A stretch of 64,000 nucleotides of DNA from an uncultured Lachnospiraceae bacterium. GTDB lineage: Bacteria; Bacillota; Clostridia; Lachnospirales; Lachnospiraceae. Shown here one piece after another: positions 8,419 to 17,104 of the stretch. The translations under genes were made by a program, and so were the position numbers. The notes beneath the pieces are model-generated. The model was not told the DNA's origin. It worked only from the letters and a program-made list of their open reading frames with translations, and searched no databases. Numbering within the stretch: position 1 is the first letter of the stretch; each line of letters begins with the position of its first letter. The stretch covers positions 1 through 64,000 of the forward strand of contig CAPQSW010000009.1 of NCBI GenBank assembly GCA_948688495.1, given 5' to 3'.

Positions 8419-9159
8419 ATGACAGAATTAAGCCGTGAAGAAAAAATTGAAAAGTTTCTGGATATGGTAGCAAAATCCGATAATATTGTCTTTTTTGGCG
8501 GGGCAGGGGTATCCACAGAGAGTGGGATTCCTGATTTCCGCAGTGTGGACGGGTTGTATAACCAGCAGTATGATTATCCGCCGGAGACGATTTTAAGTCA
8601 TACTTTTTACCGGCGTAATACGGAGGAGTTTTATCGGTTTTACCGCAATAAGATGTTGTGTCTTACTGCACAGCCCAATATGGCGCACAAAAAGCTTGCC
8701 GAGCTGGAGGCTGCAGGGAAAGTGAAAGCGGTGATAACCCAGAATATTGACGGTCTGCATCAGCTTGCCGGCAGTAAGAAGGTGTTAGAGCTTCATGGCA
8801 GTGTGCACCGCAACTATTGCGAATCCTGCCATCAGCTTTATGATGCGGAATATATGTTACATAGTACAGGCATTCCGCATTGTGAGAAATGTGGCGGAGA
8901 AATCAAACCGGATGTCGTGCTTTATGAGGAAGGACTTGATAACCGAACAATCCAGGAGGCAGTTTTTTATATCAGTAATGCGGATATGCTGATTATCGGT
9001 GGAACTTCCCTTGCTGTGTATCCAGCTGCGGGGCTGATTGATTACTACGGGGGCGATAAACTGGTGTTAGTCAACAAAACTGCCACCGCAAGGGATGGCA
9101 TTGCGAATCTGGTTCTACAGGAGAGCATTGGGGAATTGTTTGGAAAGATTGGGGGATGA
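8419..9159 (+). CDS. cobB: NAD-dependent protein deacylase (sirtuin, CobB family)
   Basis: A 246-residue sirtuin removing acyl groups from protein lysines using NAD+. The NAD-binding motif GGAGVSTESGIPDFRS, TQNIDGLHQLAG, the catalytic His in ELHGSVHRN and a Cys4 zinc site (CESC and CEKC) are all intact. The second NAD motif is GTSLAVYPAAGL. Its position behind an acyl-CoA thioesterase links it loosely to acyl-group metabolism. It sits one base ahead of the DUF951 gene. Confidence 0.95.
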   Translation: MTELSREEKIEKFLDMVAKSDNIVFFGGAGVSTESGIPDFRSVDGLYNQQYDYPPETILSHTFYRRNTEEFYRFYRNKMLCLTAQPNMAHKKLAELEAAGKVKAVITQNIDGLHQLAGSKKVLELHGSVHRNYCESCHQLYDAEYMLHSTGIPHCEKCGGEIKPDVVLYEEGLDNRTIQEAVFYISNADMLIIGGTSLAVYPAAGLIDYYGGDKLVLVNKTATARDGIANLVLQESIGELFGKIGG

Positions 9160-9160
9160 A

Positions 9161-9355
9161 ATGCCAATATTGTATGAAATAGGAGATATAGTCCGCCTGA
9201 AAAAACAGCACCCCTGCGGAAGCAGCGAGTGGGAAGTGCTGCGCGTAGGGGCGGATTTCCGCCTGAAGTGCCTGGGCTGCGGTCATCAGATTATGATTGC
9301 CCGGAAAATGGTGGAAAAGAACACAAGGGGAATCCGCAAAAAGGGGGAAGCGTAA
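9161..9355 (+). CDS. DUF951 family protein
   Basis: A 64-residue protein with the DUF951 pattern: GDIVRLKKQHPCG, WEVLRVGADFRLKC and CGHQIMIARKMVEK. The three Cys (PCG, KCLGC) suggest metal binding. DUF951 is a small conserved Firmicutes family, often near rpsF; function unknown. The start at 9161 directly follows the sirtuin stop and gives the family's normal length. Confidence 0.9.
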   Translation: MPILYEIGDIVRLKKQHPCGSSEWEVLRVGADFRLKCLGCGHQIMIARKMVEKNTRGIRKKGEA

Positions 9356-9442
9356 ACTGTCCACAATGGAAATTTTCTCCTAATGCATTTCTTATGGTGA
9401 AATGTTACTATTATATAAGAGAATATTTATAATGTTTATGGG

Positions 9443-10501
9443 ATGATGAAAATGGGCGGACGAAAGAGAAATGGCAGAAGAATCGCGGCTGTCTGTATCA
9501 GTACAGCCGGGGTTCTTTTTGCATTATACGTTGTTTTCGTAAACTTTCTTGTCAGTGCGGCGCTTGTTCCTTCCTTTATGGAGCGGTTGGAGGCATTTGA
9601 GAGGATTACGGATGAAAGCTATGCCGCGATGGTACAGACATCGGATATTCAGAGGAATCGACAGACAGCCTTGCAAAAGACGCAGGAATGGTTGGAGACA
9701 GCGGAAAGACAGAAGATTTCTGTAGTGAGTGAAGACGGTTATATATTGATTGCGGAGACATTTTCTGCACAAACGGATGATGTGGATGCCGGGAAAAATA
9801 TTGCAGGAGAAGAAGCGCGTGCAGATTCCCAAAACCATAAATGGGTCATTTTGCTTCATGGGTATACGGGCTGGAAAGAGGAGATGTATCCTTTTGCTTA
9901 CTGGTATCATGGGGAGGGCTATCATGTGCTTGCCCCGGATCTCAGGTGTCAGGGAGAGAGCGAGGGAGATTTTATCGGGATGGGCTGGACAGACCGTCTG
10001 GATGGTATGCTCTGGATTCAGTATATTTTATCCCAGGATGCCGATGCAGAGATTGTTCTTCATGGGCAGTCTATGGGTGCGGCAGCGGCGCTGATGATGG
10101 CAGGGGAAGAAACCTTGCCGCATAATGTGAAAGCGGTAGTTTCCGACTGCGCCTATACGGACGCATATGCGATGTTTGATGAGAAAATAGGGGAATGGTT
10201 TCATCTGCCGTCATTTCCGCTGGTGGATTCGGCGTGTTTGGTCCTTAGGATTCGCGGGGGATATAACCTGAAAGATGCATCCGCACTTAACGCTGTCAGA
10301 AAAAGCAGAATCCCGATGCTTTTTATTCACGGAGAAGAAGATGAGATGATCTCCGTGGAGATGACAAAGGAGCTGTACGAAGCAGCCGCCGGGGAGAAAG
10401 AATTATTGATAGTTGCAAATGCCGGGCATGCGCAGGCACCGGACAAAGATCCTGATACATATTTTGGAACGATTCGGAAGTTTATAGCGATGGAAAAGTG
10501 A
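9443..10501 (+). CDS. membrane-anchored alpha/beta hydrolase
   Basis: A 352-residue protein with a basic N-terminus and a transmembrane helix (about 12-32), then an alpha/beta hydrolase domain. The nucleophile elbow is HGQSMGAA, the acid is probably Asp in HGEEDEMIS and the catalytic His is in NAGHAQ. The motif HGYTGWKEEM provides the oxyanion region. This resembles the YqkD/BAAT-like serine hydrolases of Firmicutes, whose substrates are unknown. The ribosome binding site is weak; ATG codons at 9443, 9446 and 9452 are all possible. Confidence 0.87.
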   Translation: MMKMGGRKRNGRRIAAVCISTAGVLFALYVVFVNFLVSAALVPSFMERLEAFERITDESYAAMVQTSDIQRNRQTALQKTQEWLETAERQKISVVSEDGYILIAETFSAQTDDVDAGKNIAGEEARADSQNHKWVILLHGYTGWKEEMYPFAYWYHGEGYHVLAPDLRCQGESEGDFIGMGWTDRLDGMLWIQYILSQDADAEIVLHGQSMGAAAALMMAGEETLPHNVKAVVSDCAYTDAYAMFDEKIGEWFHLPSFPLVDSACLVLRIRGGYNLKDASALNAVRKSRIPMLFIHGEEDEMISVEMTKELYEAAAGEKELLIVANAGHAQAPDKDPDTYFGTIRKFIAMEK

Positions 10502-10625
10502 AAAATACAATAGGTTTTACCCTATCAGTACCTGCTTCCCCTGGAAGGCAAAGCCGCTTTCTCGGTTGGAGGTTGTGGTTACTACTTTTAAATTGTTGAA
10601 TGAGTAAAGAAAAATAAAAAATCCC

Positions 10626-10654
10626 TTGCAAAACAAGCATAATTATGGTAATAT
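10626..10654 (+). promoter_or_regulatory. promoter of rpsF-ssb-rpsR operon
   Basis: TTGCAA (10626-10631), a 17-base spacer and TAATAT (10649-10654), about 77 bases before rpsF. The leader then carries a seven-pair hairpin (10684-10690 with 10699-10705). Confidence 0.65.
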
Positions 10655-10683
10655 ATTGACTCGTGATATATTAATTTATCCTT

Positions 10684-10705
10684 GCTCCCGGGAAGAATCG
10701 GGGGC
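10684..10705 (+). promoter_or_regulatory. rpsF leader hairpin, possible S6:S18 autoregulatory site
   Basis: GCTCCCG pairs with CGGGGGC around an eight-base loop just before the rpsF ribosome binding site. Firmicutes rpsF leaders can bind the S6:S18 complex. The location fits, but I could not confirm the consensus CCG bulge. Confidence 0.4.
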
Positions 10706-10731
10706 CAAAAGACCAAAAGGAGGTACGAGGC

Positions 10732-11022
10732 ATGAACAAATATGAATTAGCGCTTGTCGTTAATGCAAAGCTTGAAGATGAAGCAAGAGCTGCGGTTGTG
10801 GAGAAGACGAAAGGGTATATTACACGTTTCGGCGGAACTATAACGGAAGTGGATGAGTGGGGCAAGAAGAGATTAGCCTATGAGATCCAGAAAATGAGAG
10901 AGGGCTTTTATTACTTCATCAAGTTCGATGCAGAGCCAGATTGTCCGGCAGAGATTGAAAAACATGTACGTATTCAGGACAATGTGCTCCGTTTCTTATG
11001 CGTTAGACAGGACGAGGCATAA
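10732..11022 (+). CDS. rpsF: 30S ribosomal protein S6
   Basis: 96 residues. MNKYELALVV and the C-terminal segment HVRIQDNVLRFLCVRQDEA are typical of S6, which pairs with S18 on the small subunit platform. It is first in the operon rpsF-ssb-rpsR, with AAAGGAGG upstream. Confidence 0.97.
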   Translation: MNKYELALVVNAKLEDEARAAVVEKTKGYITRFGGTITEVDEWGKKRLAYEIQKMREGFYYFIKFDAEPDCPAEIEKHVRIQDNVLRFLCVRQDEA

Positions 11023-11039
11023 TAGAAAGAGGAGATTAG

Positions 11040-11483
11040 ATGAATAAAGTTATACTTATGGGTAGATTGACCAGAGACCCGGAAGTCCGTTATTCACAGG
11101 GAGAACAGGCTACCGCGGTTGCAAGATATACTCTGGCAGTAGATAGAAGATTCAGACGTGATAACGATCAGCAGACGGCAGATTTCATTAATTGTGTAGC
11201 ATTTGGAAGAAGCGGAGAGTTTGCAGAGAAATATTTCCATAAGGGTATTAAAATAGCAGTAACTGGAAGAATCCAGACAGGAAGTTATACCAACCAGGAA
11301 GGTCAGAAGGTATATACCACGGATGTTGTCGTGGAGGAACAGGAATTTGCAGAGAGCAAGGCTGCAAGTGAGCAGTCTGGCGGCGGTTTCCAGCCGGCAG
11401 GAAGACCTGAGCCCAGCGCAGCAGCCGGAGACGGTTTTATGAATATTCCGGATGGTATTGACGAGGAATTACCGTTTAATTAG
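11040..11483 (+). CDS. ssb: single-stranded DNA-binding protein
   Basis: 147 residues with an OB fold: MNKVILMGRLTRDPEVRY, VDRRFRR, FINCVAFGRSGEFAEKYFHKG. A Gly/Gln/Pro-rich linker leads to the acidic tip DGIDEELPFN that recruits repair and replication proteins. It lies between rpsF and rpsR, the standard Firmicutes arrangement. Confidence 0.97.
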   Translation: MNKVILMGRLTRDPEVRYSQGEQATAVARYTLAVDRRFRRDNDQQTADFINCVAFGRSGEFAEKYFHKGIKIAVTGRIQTGSYTNQEGQKVYTTDVVVEEQEFAESKAASEQSGGGFQPAGRPEPSAAAGDGFMNIPDGIDEELPFN

Positions 11484-11500
11484 ATTAGGAGGCAGAGAAA

Positions 11501-11764
11501 ATGGCTTACAATAAGACAGAAAAGGGCGATGCTCCCATGAAAAGGAGAGGCGGCGTCCGCAGAAGAAAGAAAGTTTGCGTATTTTGTGGTAAGGACAATG
11601 TAATTGATTACAAAGATACAAATAAGCTTAAGAGATACGTTTCTGAGAGAGGCAAGATTCTTCCCAGAAGAATCACAGGAAACTGCGCAAAGCATCAGAG
11701 AGCATTGACTGTTGCCATAAAGAGAGCAAGACATATTGCATTGATGCCGTATGTTACAGACTAA
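11501..11764 (+). CDS. rpsR: 30S ribosomal protein S18
   Basis: 87 residues. The basic N-terminus (MKRRGGVRRRKKVCVFCG) and KLKRYVSERGKILPRRITGNCAKHQR are diagnostic of S18. It keeps a Cys pair (CVFC) plus a later Cys of the zinc-binding type. Last gene of its operon, followed by a strong terminator. Confidence 0.97.
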   Translation: MAYNKTEKGDAPMKRRGGVRRRKKVCVFCGKDNVIDYKDTNKLKRYVSERGKILPRRITGNCAKHQRALTVAIKRARHIALMPYVTD

Positions 11765-11786
11765 GTAATAAAATAGGAAAAGAATC

Positions 11787-11817
11787 GACCAGTCATTTTC
11801 GGATGGCTGGTCTTTTT
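11787..11817 (+). terminator. terminator of rpsF-ssb-rpsR operon
   Basis: GACCAGTCAT pairs with ATGGCTGGTC (one G-T pair) and is followed by TTTTTG. It marks the left border of the accessory island. Confidence 0.9.
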
Positions 11818-11821
11818 GTCC

Positions 11822-12961
11822 CTAATACCTGTCAATTTCCTTTTTCATGGTGGCGGCGGCAGATTCCTCTTTTGTGCACTGCAGATGGAAAAACGGAATG
11901 GTCTTACTTAATTTGTCTACAAAGGATAAATTGGACAGCAGCATATCCCTGGTCCATGAGGGAGATACGATCCGCTGTATGGTGCGCAGCGAAATTTCTT
12001 CGTCTGTTAGCGGCAGCAGTCTGTCGGCGGCAGCCTGTTTTAGAAAAACTATGCCGCCAAGTGGCACAGTCTCTACGGTATAATATCCCGAGGTGCCGCA
12101 CCAGGGGATGCCGTATACGACAGGCGTATCGTCTATAAAAGCCAATAGATTTAAATCTCCATTCAAATATGGTGTCTGATAGCACTGATTCCAGAGCGAA
12201 GCGTGGGTGGACTTTCCGGTGCCCGAGGGACCGGAGAAAAGCCAGGCCCTGTCGTGGTATAGGATAGAAGCGGAATGCAGGGCAAATACCCCCATGCGTT
12301 GCACACAGATTAAGTAGGCAAAGCGCAGGGCGTGAAAAATATCTTCGGAAAGGCCGGGTGCATCAGGCTTTGGACAGAACAAAGCAGCGTTCCTGCCATC
12401 TAAGGAAACGTGCATTTCAGCGATGCCCTGGCTGTCTGGATATAAGAATAAATACGAATTTTTTGTTTTGCAGATAATCATTTCATCCGTGCGAACCAGT
12501 AATTCACCATTGACATGCGAATCCGGGGCCGGGGACAAAATTTGTACGGTCAGGTCTGGGTCTGCTTTTTCACAGGAAAAATCAAAAAATGACGGCATAA
12601 GAAGTTCTTTTGGTCCCTGGTAAGCAATGATTGCAGGTCCTATCTGAAAGAAATAACTGGTGTCGAGTGAGAGTGGGTGATCTGTCTGTGGGAGAATATT
12701 GGCGCCTTCCAACTGAAGGAGGAAATGTCTGATATCTTCTTTCAGAACGGGGATATCCGAATCTTTGGCCTGATAATGGGACATAAGGGTATCAAGCAGT
12801 GATGATTCATCAGCACCTTGTGCCAGGGCGTGGTAAAGCAGTACGCCCGATTCGTTTAAACGGATGCTGCGCTTAAAATCGGCGATATTCTGTCCATAAG
12901 GAAGAAGATAAGGGACACCGGAGATTTCGTGAAACAGGTATCCATCGTTTATTTTTAACAT
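11822..12961 (-). CDS. PqqD-like domain fused to HPr-kinase-like domain
   Basis: 379 residues. Residues about 1-90 resemble PqqD, the RiPP-recognition fold (SIRLNESGVLLYHAL, followed by ILKED-type helices). Residues about 225-379 resemble the HprK P-loop domain: Walker A GPSGTGKST at 244-252, YLNGD at 265-269 and WCGTSGYY. The middle (about 90-225) is unassigned. HprK-like kinases in some lasso-peptide clusters phosphorylate the precursor. No HPr or catabolite genes are nearby, so a peptide- or protein-modifying kinase is the better reading. It is divergent from the S26 peptidase gene across a symmetrical promoter region. Confidence 0.8.
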   Translation of the reverse strand: MLKINDGYLFHEISGVPYLLPYGQNIADFKRSIRLNESGVLLYHALAQGADESSLLDTLMSHYQAKDSDIPVLKEDIRHFLLQLEGANILPQTDHPLSLDTSYFFQIGPAIIAYQGPKELLMPSFFDFSCEKADPDLTVQILSPAPDSHVNGELLVRTDEMIICKTKNSYLFLYPDSQGIAEMHVSLDGRNAALFCPKPDAPGLSEDIFHALRFAYLICVQRMGVFALHSASILYHDRAWLFSGPSGTGKSTHASLWNQCYQTPYLNGDLNLLAFIDDTPVVYGIPWCGTSGYYTVETVPLGGIVFLKQAAADRLLPLTDEEISLRTIQRIVSPSWTRDMLLSNLSFVDKLSKTIPFFHLQCTKEESAAATMKKEIDRY

Positions 12962-13059
12962 AGGGATTCCTTTCTGCAGTAATGCATCAATGGTGTTATC
13001 CTGGCTGGGAATAGTCGGTTCCGTCCACTGTTACGTCCCTGAAACAAGTGGGTATATTT

Positions 13060-13092
13060 ATTATAGCATTTCTATATGAAAAGTGCTATAAT
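13060..13092. promoter_or_regulatory. symmetrical divergent promoter pair with inverted repeat
   Basis: ATTATAGCA (13060-13068) and TGCTATAAT (13084-13092) form a perfect nine-base inverted repeat, and each arm is itself an extended -10 box (TGCTATAAT) reading outward. The minus copy would serve the PqqD-HprK gene and the plus copy the peptidase-PqqD-Pel genes. Neither has a good -35 box, as expected for extended -10 promoters or for activator control. Confidence 0.55.
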
Positions 13093-13132
13093 CAGATTAT
13101 ATAAGAAAATAGGATTTTAATAGGAATGAGAA

Positions 13133-13582
13133 ATGAAATCGAAAGCGGATATTGAGCAGTTGTTAAAGGATGGAAATACGGTTCAGACAGTAATAAACGG
13201 TTACAGTATGTATCCAATGCTCATGCCGGGCAGGGATTATGTTATCCTTGAGCCGTTTGAGGGTGAACAGCCCAGGCGCGGGGATGTTGTGCTTTACCGG
13301 AGAGACGGAAGCATCCTGGTGCTTCACCGTATCTGGCGTATCCGCCGGGACGGGATTTATATGGTGGGGGATAACCAGACGCAGGTAGAAGGTCCCCTGC
13401 GCCCGGATCAGATACGAGGCAGGCTGGCGGCATTTATCCGGAAAGGGAAGTATGTTCCCGCCAGCAACATGTTTTATCGGCTGTATGCCTGTATCTGGCT
13501 GTGGATGCGGCCGGTGCGCCATAAAGTTGCAGTAGCGGTTCATTTTATCAAAGACTTTGGGAAACATTTGCGCGCAAAATAA
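13133..13582 (+). CDS. S24/S26-type serine peptidase (signal-peptidase-like)
   Basis: 149 residues. Box B NGYSMYPML carries the nucleophile Ser25, box C is RRGDVVLY and YMVGDN is the last conserved box. The general base position reads LVLHR, so His65 replaces the usual Lys, as in the SipW/Sec11 (S26B) group. There is no N-terminal transmembrane helix; a hydrophobic or amphipathic stretch lies near residues 112-125. Its location between a PqqD-HprK gene and a PqqD gene suggests it matures a dedicated substrate and is not the general signal peptidase. Confidence 0.82.
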   Translation: MKSKADIEQLLKDGNTVQTVINGYSMYPMLMPGRDYVILEPFEGEQPRRGDVVLYRRDGSILVLHRIWRIRRDGIYMVGDNQTQVEGPLRPDQIRGRLAAFIRKGKYVPASNMFYRLYACIWLWMRPVRHKVAVAVHFIKDFGKHLRAK

Positions 13583-13623
13583 TAACAGTCCGGCCGACGG
13601 AACTGTTGTGGGAGGTAACGTGA

Positions 13624-13890
13624 GTGGGTGGCGGATATCAGATTAGAAAAGCAGCGGGAAGCTATTGGCTGCTTTATATGGAACAGAATGGAAAGGACTA
13701 TAAAGAACCCATAGAGATTAACGAAAGCGGAGCAAGAATATGGGAACTTGCCAGCCAGGGAAGGGATGTCTCATTCATTGCAGAGGATTTGGCGAAAGAA
13801 TATGGAATAGGGATAGAGATGGTGAAAGAGGATGTCCGGCAGTTTTTGCAGGGGCTTAAAGATGCCGGAATATCAATAGAAACTAAGTGA
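13624..13890 (+). CDS. PqqD family protein (RiPP recognition element)
   Basis: 88 residues with a winged-helix PqqD pattern: YQIRKAAGSYWLL, IEINESGARIWELA and VKEDVRQFLQGLKDAGI. PqqD proteins bind leader peptides and present them to modifying enzymes. Starts at GTG eight bases behind GGAGG. Short gaps link it to the peptidase before it (41 bp) and the epimerase-PelD gene after it (10 bp), so it appears cotranscribed with exopolysaccharide genes. Confidence 0.85.
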   Translation: MGGGYQIRKAAGSYWLLYMEQNGKDYKEPIEINESGARIWELASQGRDVSFIAEDLAKEYGIGIEMVKEDVRQFLQGLKDAGISIETK

Positions 13891-13900
13891 GGCGGCAGAT

Positions 13901-16099
13901 ATGGAAATATTATTGGTCGGCAGTGATAACGAATTGATGCGGACAATGATTAATAAAATGAATAAAGAAGGTCATCGCTGTTATGTCTTGACAGGAAATA
14001 AAAACCAGGTTGGCAGTTATAAGAATGCTTATGAGAAATACCGTTTTCCTTATGAAAGTGATTGCCTAAAAGAGATTTTTGACAGCGTCCGCCCGGATGT
14101 CACGATCTTTATGGGCGTGTATGACTATAATTTTGACTGGACAGATCCCAGAAGGGAGTCTGTGCGTTATCAGACTGCGCTGCAGAACGTCCTGACCTCC
14201 TTTTCGGTATTAAAGCGGGGACGGTTTGTTTATTTATCTTCCGGGGAAGTGTATACCCAGTCGTATCAGAATGATATTGATGAAAGGGAAGAAACATCTG
14301 CATATAGTTTTCGGAGTGTTGCCATCTCCCAGGGAGAGGATGTCTGCCGTAATTACAAACAGACGATGGGCACGGATACTGTAATTCTGCGTCTGGATCA
14401 TCTGTATATGATGCCTGAGAGAACGATGGGAGGGAATAAAACCGTAATAGATGCCAATCCCTGTGCCAAAATGTGTATAGAGGCGCTTGAGACGGGATAC
14501 ATCCAGGCAAATGCAAATAAAATATTCTCACTATTATATGTAAACGACGCTGTGGAAGCCATTTATAAAGCGGCTGCAGCGCCAGAACTTAAACGCGGGC
14601 TCTATCATATTTCGTCAGGAGAAGAAATCAATGAGATGCAGCTTGCAGAGAAGATTCAAAAAGAATTGGGACAGAGAGTGACCATTACGGATAACACCGT
14701 GGGAAGTATGGTCCGTGTGATACTGGATAATAAGGTTTTTGCTGATGAGCTTGGAATGACTGTTTTTCATCATGTGGATGATGTTGTCGTCAAAATGGCA
14801 AAATATATCCGCAAATACAGCGCAAGCTTTATCAACCTTGAGGATGTCAGAGGCAAAAGGCAGAGAAACTGGCGGCAGACATTGCGGGTGATTGTCGACG
14901 CCACGGTTCCCTTCATAGAGAATATGGTCTGCTTTATTCCGTTTTTTATGTTGAATAACAGAGCGGTCGGGAGTCGGTACTTTGCCAATTTGGACTTCTA
15001 TCTATTGTATGTCCTTCTTTTTGCGATTGTATATGGCCAGCAGCAGGCGACCTTCTCAGCGGTGCTTGCTGTGGGGGGGTATTGTTTCCGGCAGATGTAT
15101 AACCGCTCCAGTCTGGACGTCCTGCTTGATTACAATACCTATGTCTGGATTGCGCAGTTATTTATTCTCGGCCTTGCAGTCGGTTATATGAAGGATCGCC
15201 TGCGCGCCATCCGCAATGAAAATAAGCATGAAGTACAATATATGGTAACGCAGTTGGATGATATTCAGGATATTAATACCTCAAATGTCCGCATTAAAAA
15301 TATGCTGGAAGTTCAGCTTGTCAATCAGAATGACAGTTTTGGAAAGATTTATGAGATTACCTCGAGCCTAGATCAGTATGAGCCGTCCGAGGTGTTGTTC
15401 TATGCCGCAGAAATCCTTGCGCGGCTGGTGGATAGCAAGGATGTGGCTATCTATACCGTTGCGAACCGTTCTTACGCGCGTCTTTTTTCCGCAACATCAC
15501 CAAAGGCGAGAGAATTGGGAAATTCTATAGAATATACGAAGATGGAAGATATGTACCGTTTGTTGAAAGAAAAGCGGGTTTATATTAACCGCAGCATGGA
15601 CCCGCAGTATCCATTGATGGCAGATGCCATTTTTGCGGAAGACGAAATGCAATTGATACTTATGGTATGGGGTATTCCCTGGGAGCGCATGACATTAAGC
15701 CAGGCGAATATGCTTATCATCATCGGTTATCTCATTCAAAATGCGGTGCTGCGTGCGAACCGTTATCTGGACGCGCTGGAGCAGACGCGTTATCTTCAGG
15801 GAACGAAGGTCCTGGAGGCAGAAGCTTTTGAATCTTTGGTAAAGGCATACCTGACGGCTAGGAATAAGGGACTTACCGAGTGTACGATTTTGGAAATAGA
15901 CATAGAAGGTAAAAATCTCGAGAAATGCGGAGAGGAATTGGCCGGGCTGATGCGCCAGAGCGATTATATCGGCAAAATGAAAAATGGCGGGCTTTATGCC
16001 CTCCTATCGAATACAGACAGCAAGGATGCAGATTTCGTAATCAAGCGTTTTGAAAACACCGGTTATAAAAGTGTTATTCAGGAGGATGTGGCAGTATGA
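13901..16099 (+). CDS. pelD: epimerase-like/PelD fusion, c-di-GMP receptor for Pel synthesis
   Basis: 732 residues. About 1-310 is an extended SDR/NAD-dependent epimerase-like domain (VYLSSGEVY), but the N-terminus lacks a clear GxxGxxG and the Tyr-x3-Lys pair reads YSFRS, so catalysis is doubtful. About 330-450 holds four membrane helices, then a GAF-like domain (about 475-620), then a degenerate GGDEF domain. The inhibitory-site motif RQSD (685-688) is retained five residues before KNGGL, which replaces GGDEF. This is the PelD architecture: c-di-GMP binding without cyclase activity. It overlaps pelE by 4 bp. Confidence 0.85.
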   Translation: MEILLVGSDNELMRTMINKMNKEGHRCYVLTGNKNQVGSYKNAYEKYRFPYESDCLKEIFDSVRPDVTIFMGVYDYNFDWTDPRRESVRYQTALQNVLTSFSVLKRGRFVYLSSGEVYTQSYQNDIDEREETSAYSFRSVAISQGEDVCRNYKQTMGTDTVILRLDHLYMMPERTMGGNKTVIDANPCAKMCIEALETGYIQANANKIFSLLYVNDAVEAIYKAAAAPELKRGLYHISSGEEINEMQLAEKIQKELGQRVTITDNTVGSMVRVILDNKVFADELGMTVFHHVDDVVVKMAKYIRKYSASFINLEDVRGKRQRNWRQTLRVIVDATVPFIENMVCFIPFFMLNNRAVGSRYFANLDFYLLYVLLFAIVYGQQQATFSAVLAVGGYCFRQMYNRSSLDVLLDYNTYVWIAQLFILGLAVGYMKDRLRAIRNENKHEVQYMVTQLDDIQDINTSNVRIKNMLEVQLVNQNDSFGKIYEITSSLDQYEPSEVLFYAAEILARLVDSKDVAIYTVANRSYARLFSATSPKARELGNSIEYTKMEDMYRLLKEKRVYINRSMDPQYPLMADAIFAEDEMQLILMVWGIPWERMTLSQANMLIIIGYLIQNAVLRANRYLDALEQTRYLQGTKVLEAEAFESLVKAYLTARNKGLTECTILEIDIEGKNLEKCGEELAGLMRQSDYIGKMKNGGLYALLSNTDSKDADFVIKRFENTGYKSVIQEDVAV

Positions 16100-17091
16100 C
16101 GATAAAAGAAATATTTTTTGTCTGCATTCTTTTGTTAAATGCAGTCATAGCTGTCTTGTATCTGTTGTTTGGCCTGATATATGCCAAACGCTGTCGGACA
16201 GAGGAAGATGGAGAGACAGAGGAGCAGAAAGAACCATCCACAGAAGATGGGCAGGAAGAAGACATTCCTATGAGAGACGGCAGGATTGTCTATGTTATGA
16301 AGTTTATTATTATGCTGCTTTGTCCTTTGACAGGCATTGTTTTTTTTGGAGTAGGATATCTTCTGTTTAAATTTGTACTTCGTCAGGATGTGAGCCTGGA
16401 GGACGTTATCTTTAGCAAAGAACGTGTGCGGACAAATGAGCGCGCGGACGAGGAGCGCGAGAGAAACATTGCCCCGTTGGAGGAAGCGATCGCAGTCAGT
16501 GATAAAGAGAGCCTGCGCAGTCTGATGCTGAATGTTATCCGAGGGGATATTCATAATTCCCTGGCAGCAATTTCTTTGGCGTTAAACAGCCCGGATTCCG
16601 AGACGTCGCATTATGCGGCTTCTGTTTTGCAGGACGAGCTCAACAATTTCCGCGGTAACGTACAGAAGGTCTGGCGGGAAATCGAAAAAGAAGAAGATGA
16701 CGAGACCGATTGTGAGGTCTATCTGATTCCCTATATGAACAGCATGCTGGAGCAAAAAGTATTTACAGAGATGGAGCAGAAAAATATGGTAGAACAGTTT
16801 GCAAAGGTGGCGGAGGAACTGTACCGCAAGACGCCTCACCGTTTTACCAGCCAGTTCTATGAATGGATTTGTCTAAGGCTTTTGGATGTGAAAGATTTTG
16901 AGTCGATGGAAACCTGGTGTGACCGGGCGGCAGTACAGTATCCAGAAGAATTATCAAGCTACACCTGTAAATTAAAGCTGTATTTTACAGCGCAGAATAA
17001 AGAGAAGTTTTTTGCAACGCTGGACGCCTTAAAGCACTCCAGTATTGTAATTGACAGGGAGACTTTAGAGTTAATCCGTACATTTGGTTAA
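16096..17091 (+). CDS. pelE: PelE-like membrane/helical-repeat protein
   Basis: 331 residues. Two N-terminal membrane helices (about 4-28 and 62-92) are separated by an acidic linker and followed by a soluble alpha-helical, TPR-like region. This matches PelE, which sits with PelD in the inner-membrane Pel complex. The identification rests on layout and its place between pelD and downstream pel genes, with 4-bp and short overlaps on either side. Confidence 0.7.
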   Translation: MTIKEIFFVCILLLNAVIAVLYLLFGLIYAKRCRTEEDGETEEQKEPSTEDGQEEDIPMRDGRIVYVMKFIIMLLCPLTGIVFFGVGYLLFKFVLRQDVSLEDVIFSKERVRTNERADEERERNIAPLEEAIAVSDKESLRSLMLNVIRGDIHNSLAAISLALNSPDSETSHYAASVLQDELNNFRGNVQKVWREIEKEEDDETDCEVYLIPYMNSMLEQKVFTEMEQKNMVEQFAKVAEELYRKTPHRFTSQFYEWICLRLLDVKDFESMETWCDRAAVQYPEELSSYTCKLKLYFTAQNKEKFFATLDALKHSSIVIDRETLELIRTFG

Positions 17092-17104
17092 GGAGGTGAT
17101 GGCA

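Noticed and set aside
10502..10620. Possible riboswitch between the hydrolase gene and rpsF
   Set aside because: No recognisable conserved aptamer core, and the rpsF promoter lies downstream of it.
11822..12961. Genuine HPr kinase/phosphorylase of carbon catabolite control
   Set aside because: It has an N-terminal PqqD-like domain in place of the HprK N-domain, and its neighbours are maturation and polysaccharide genes.
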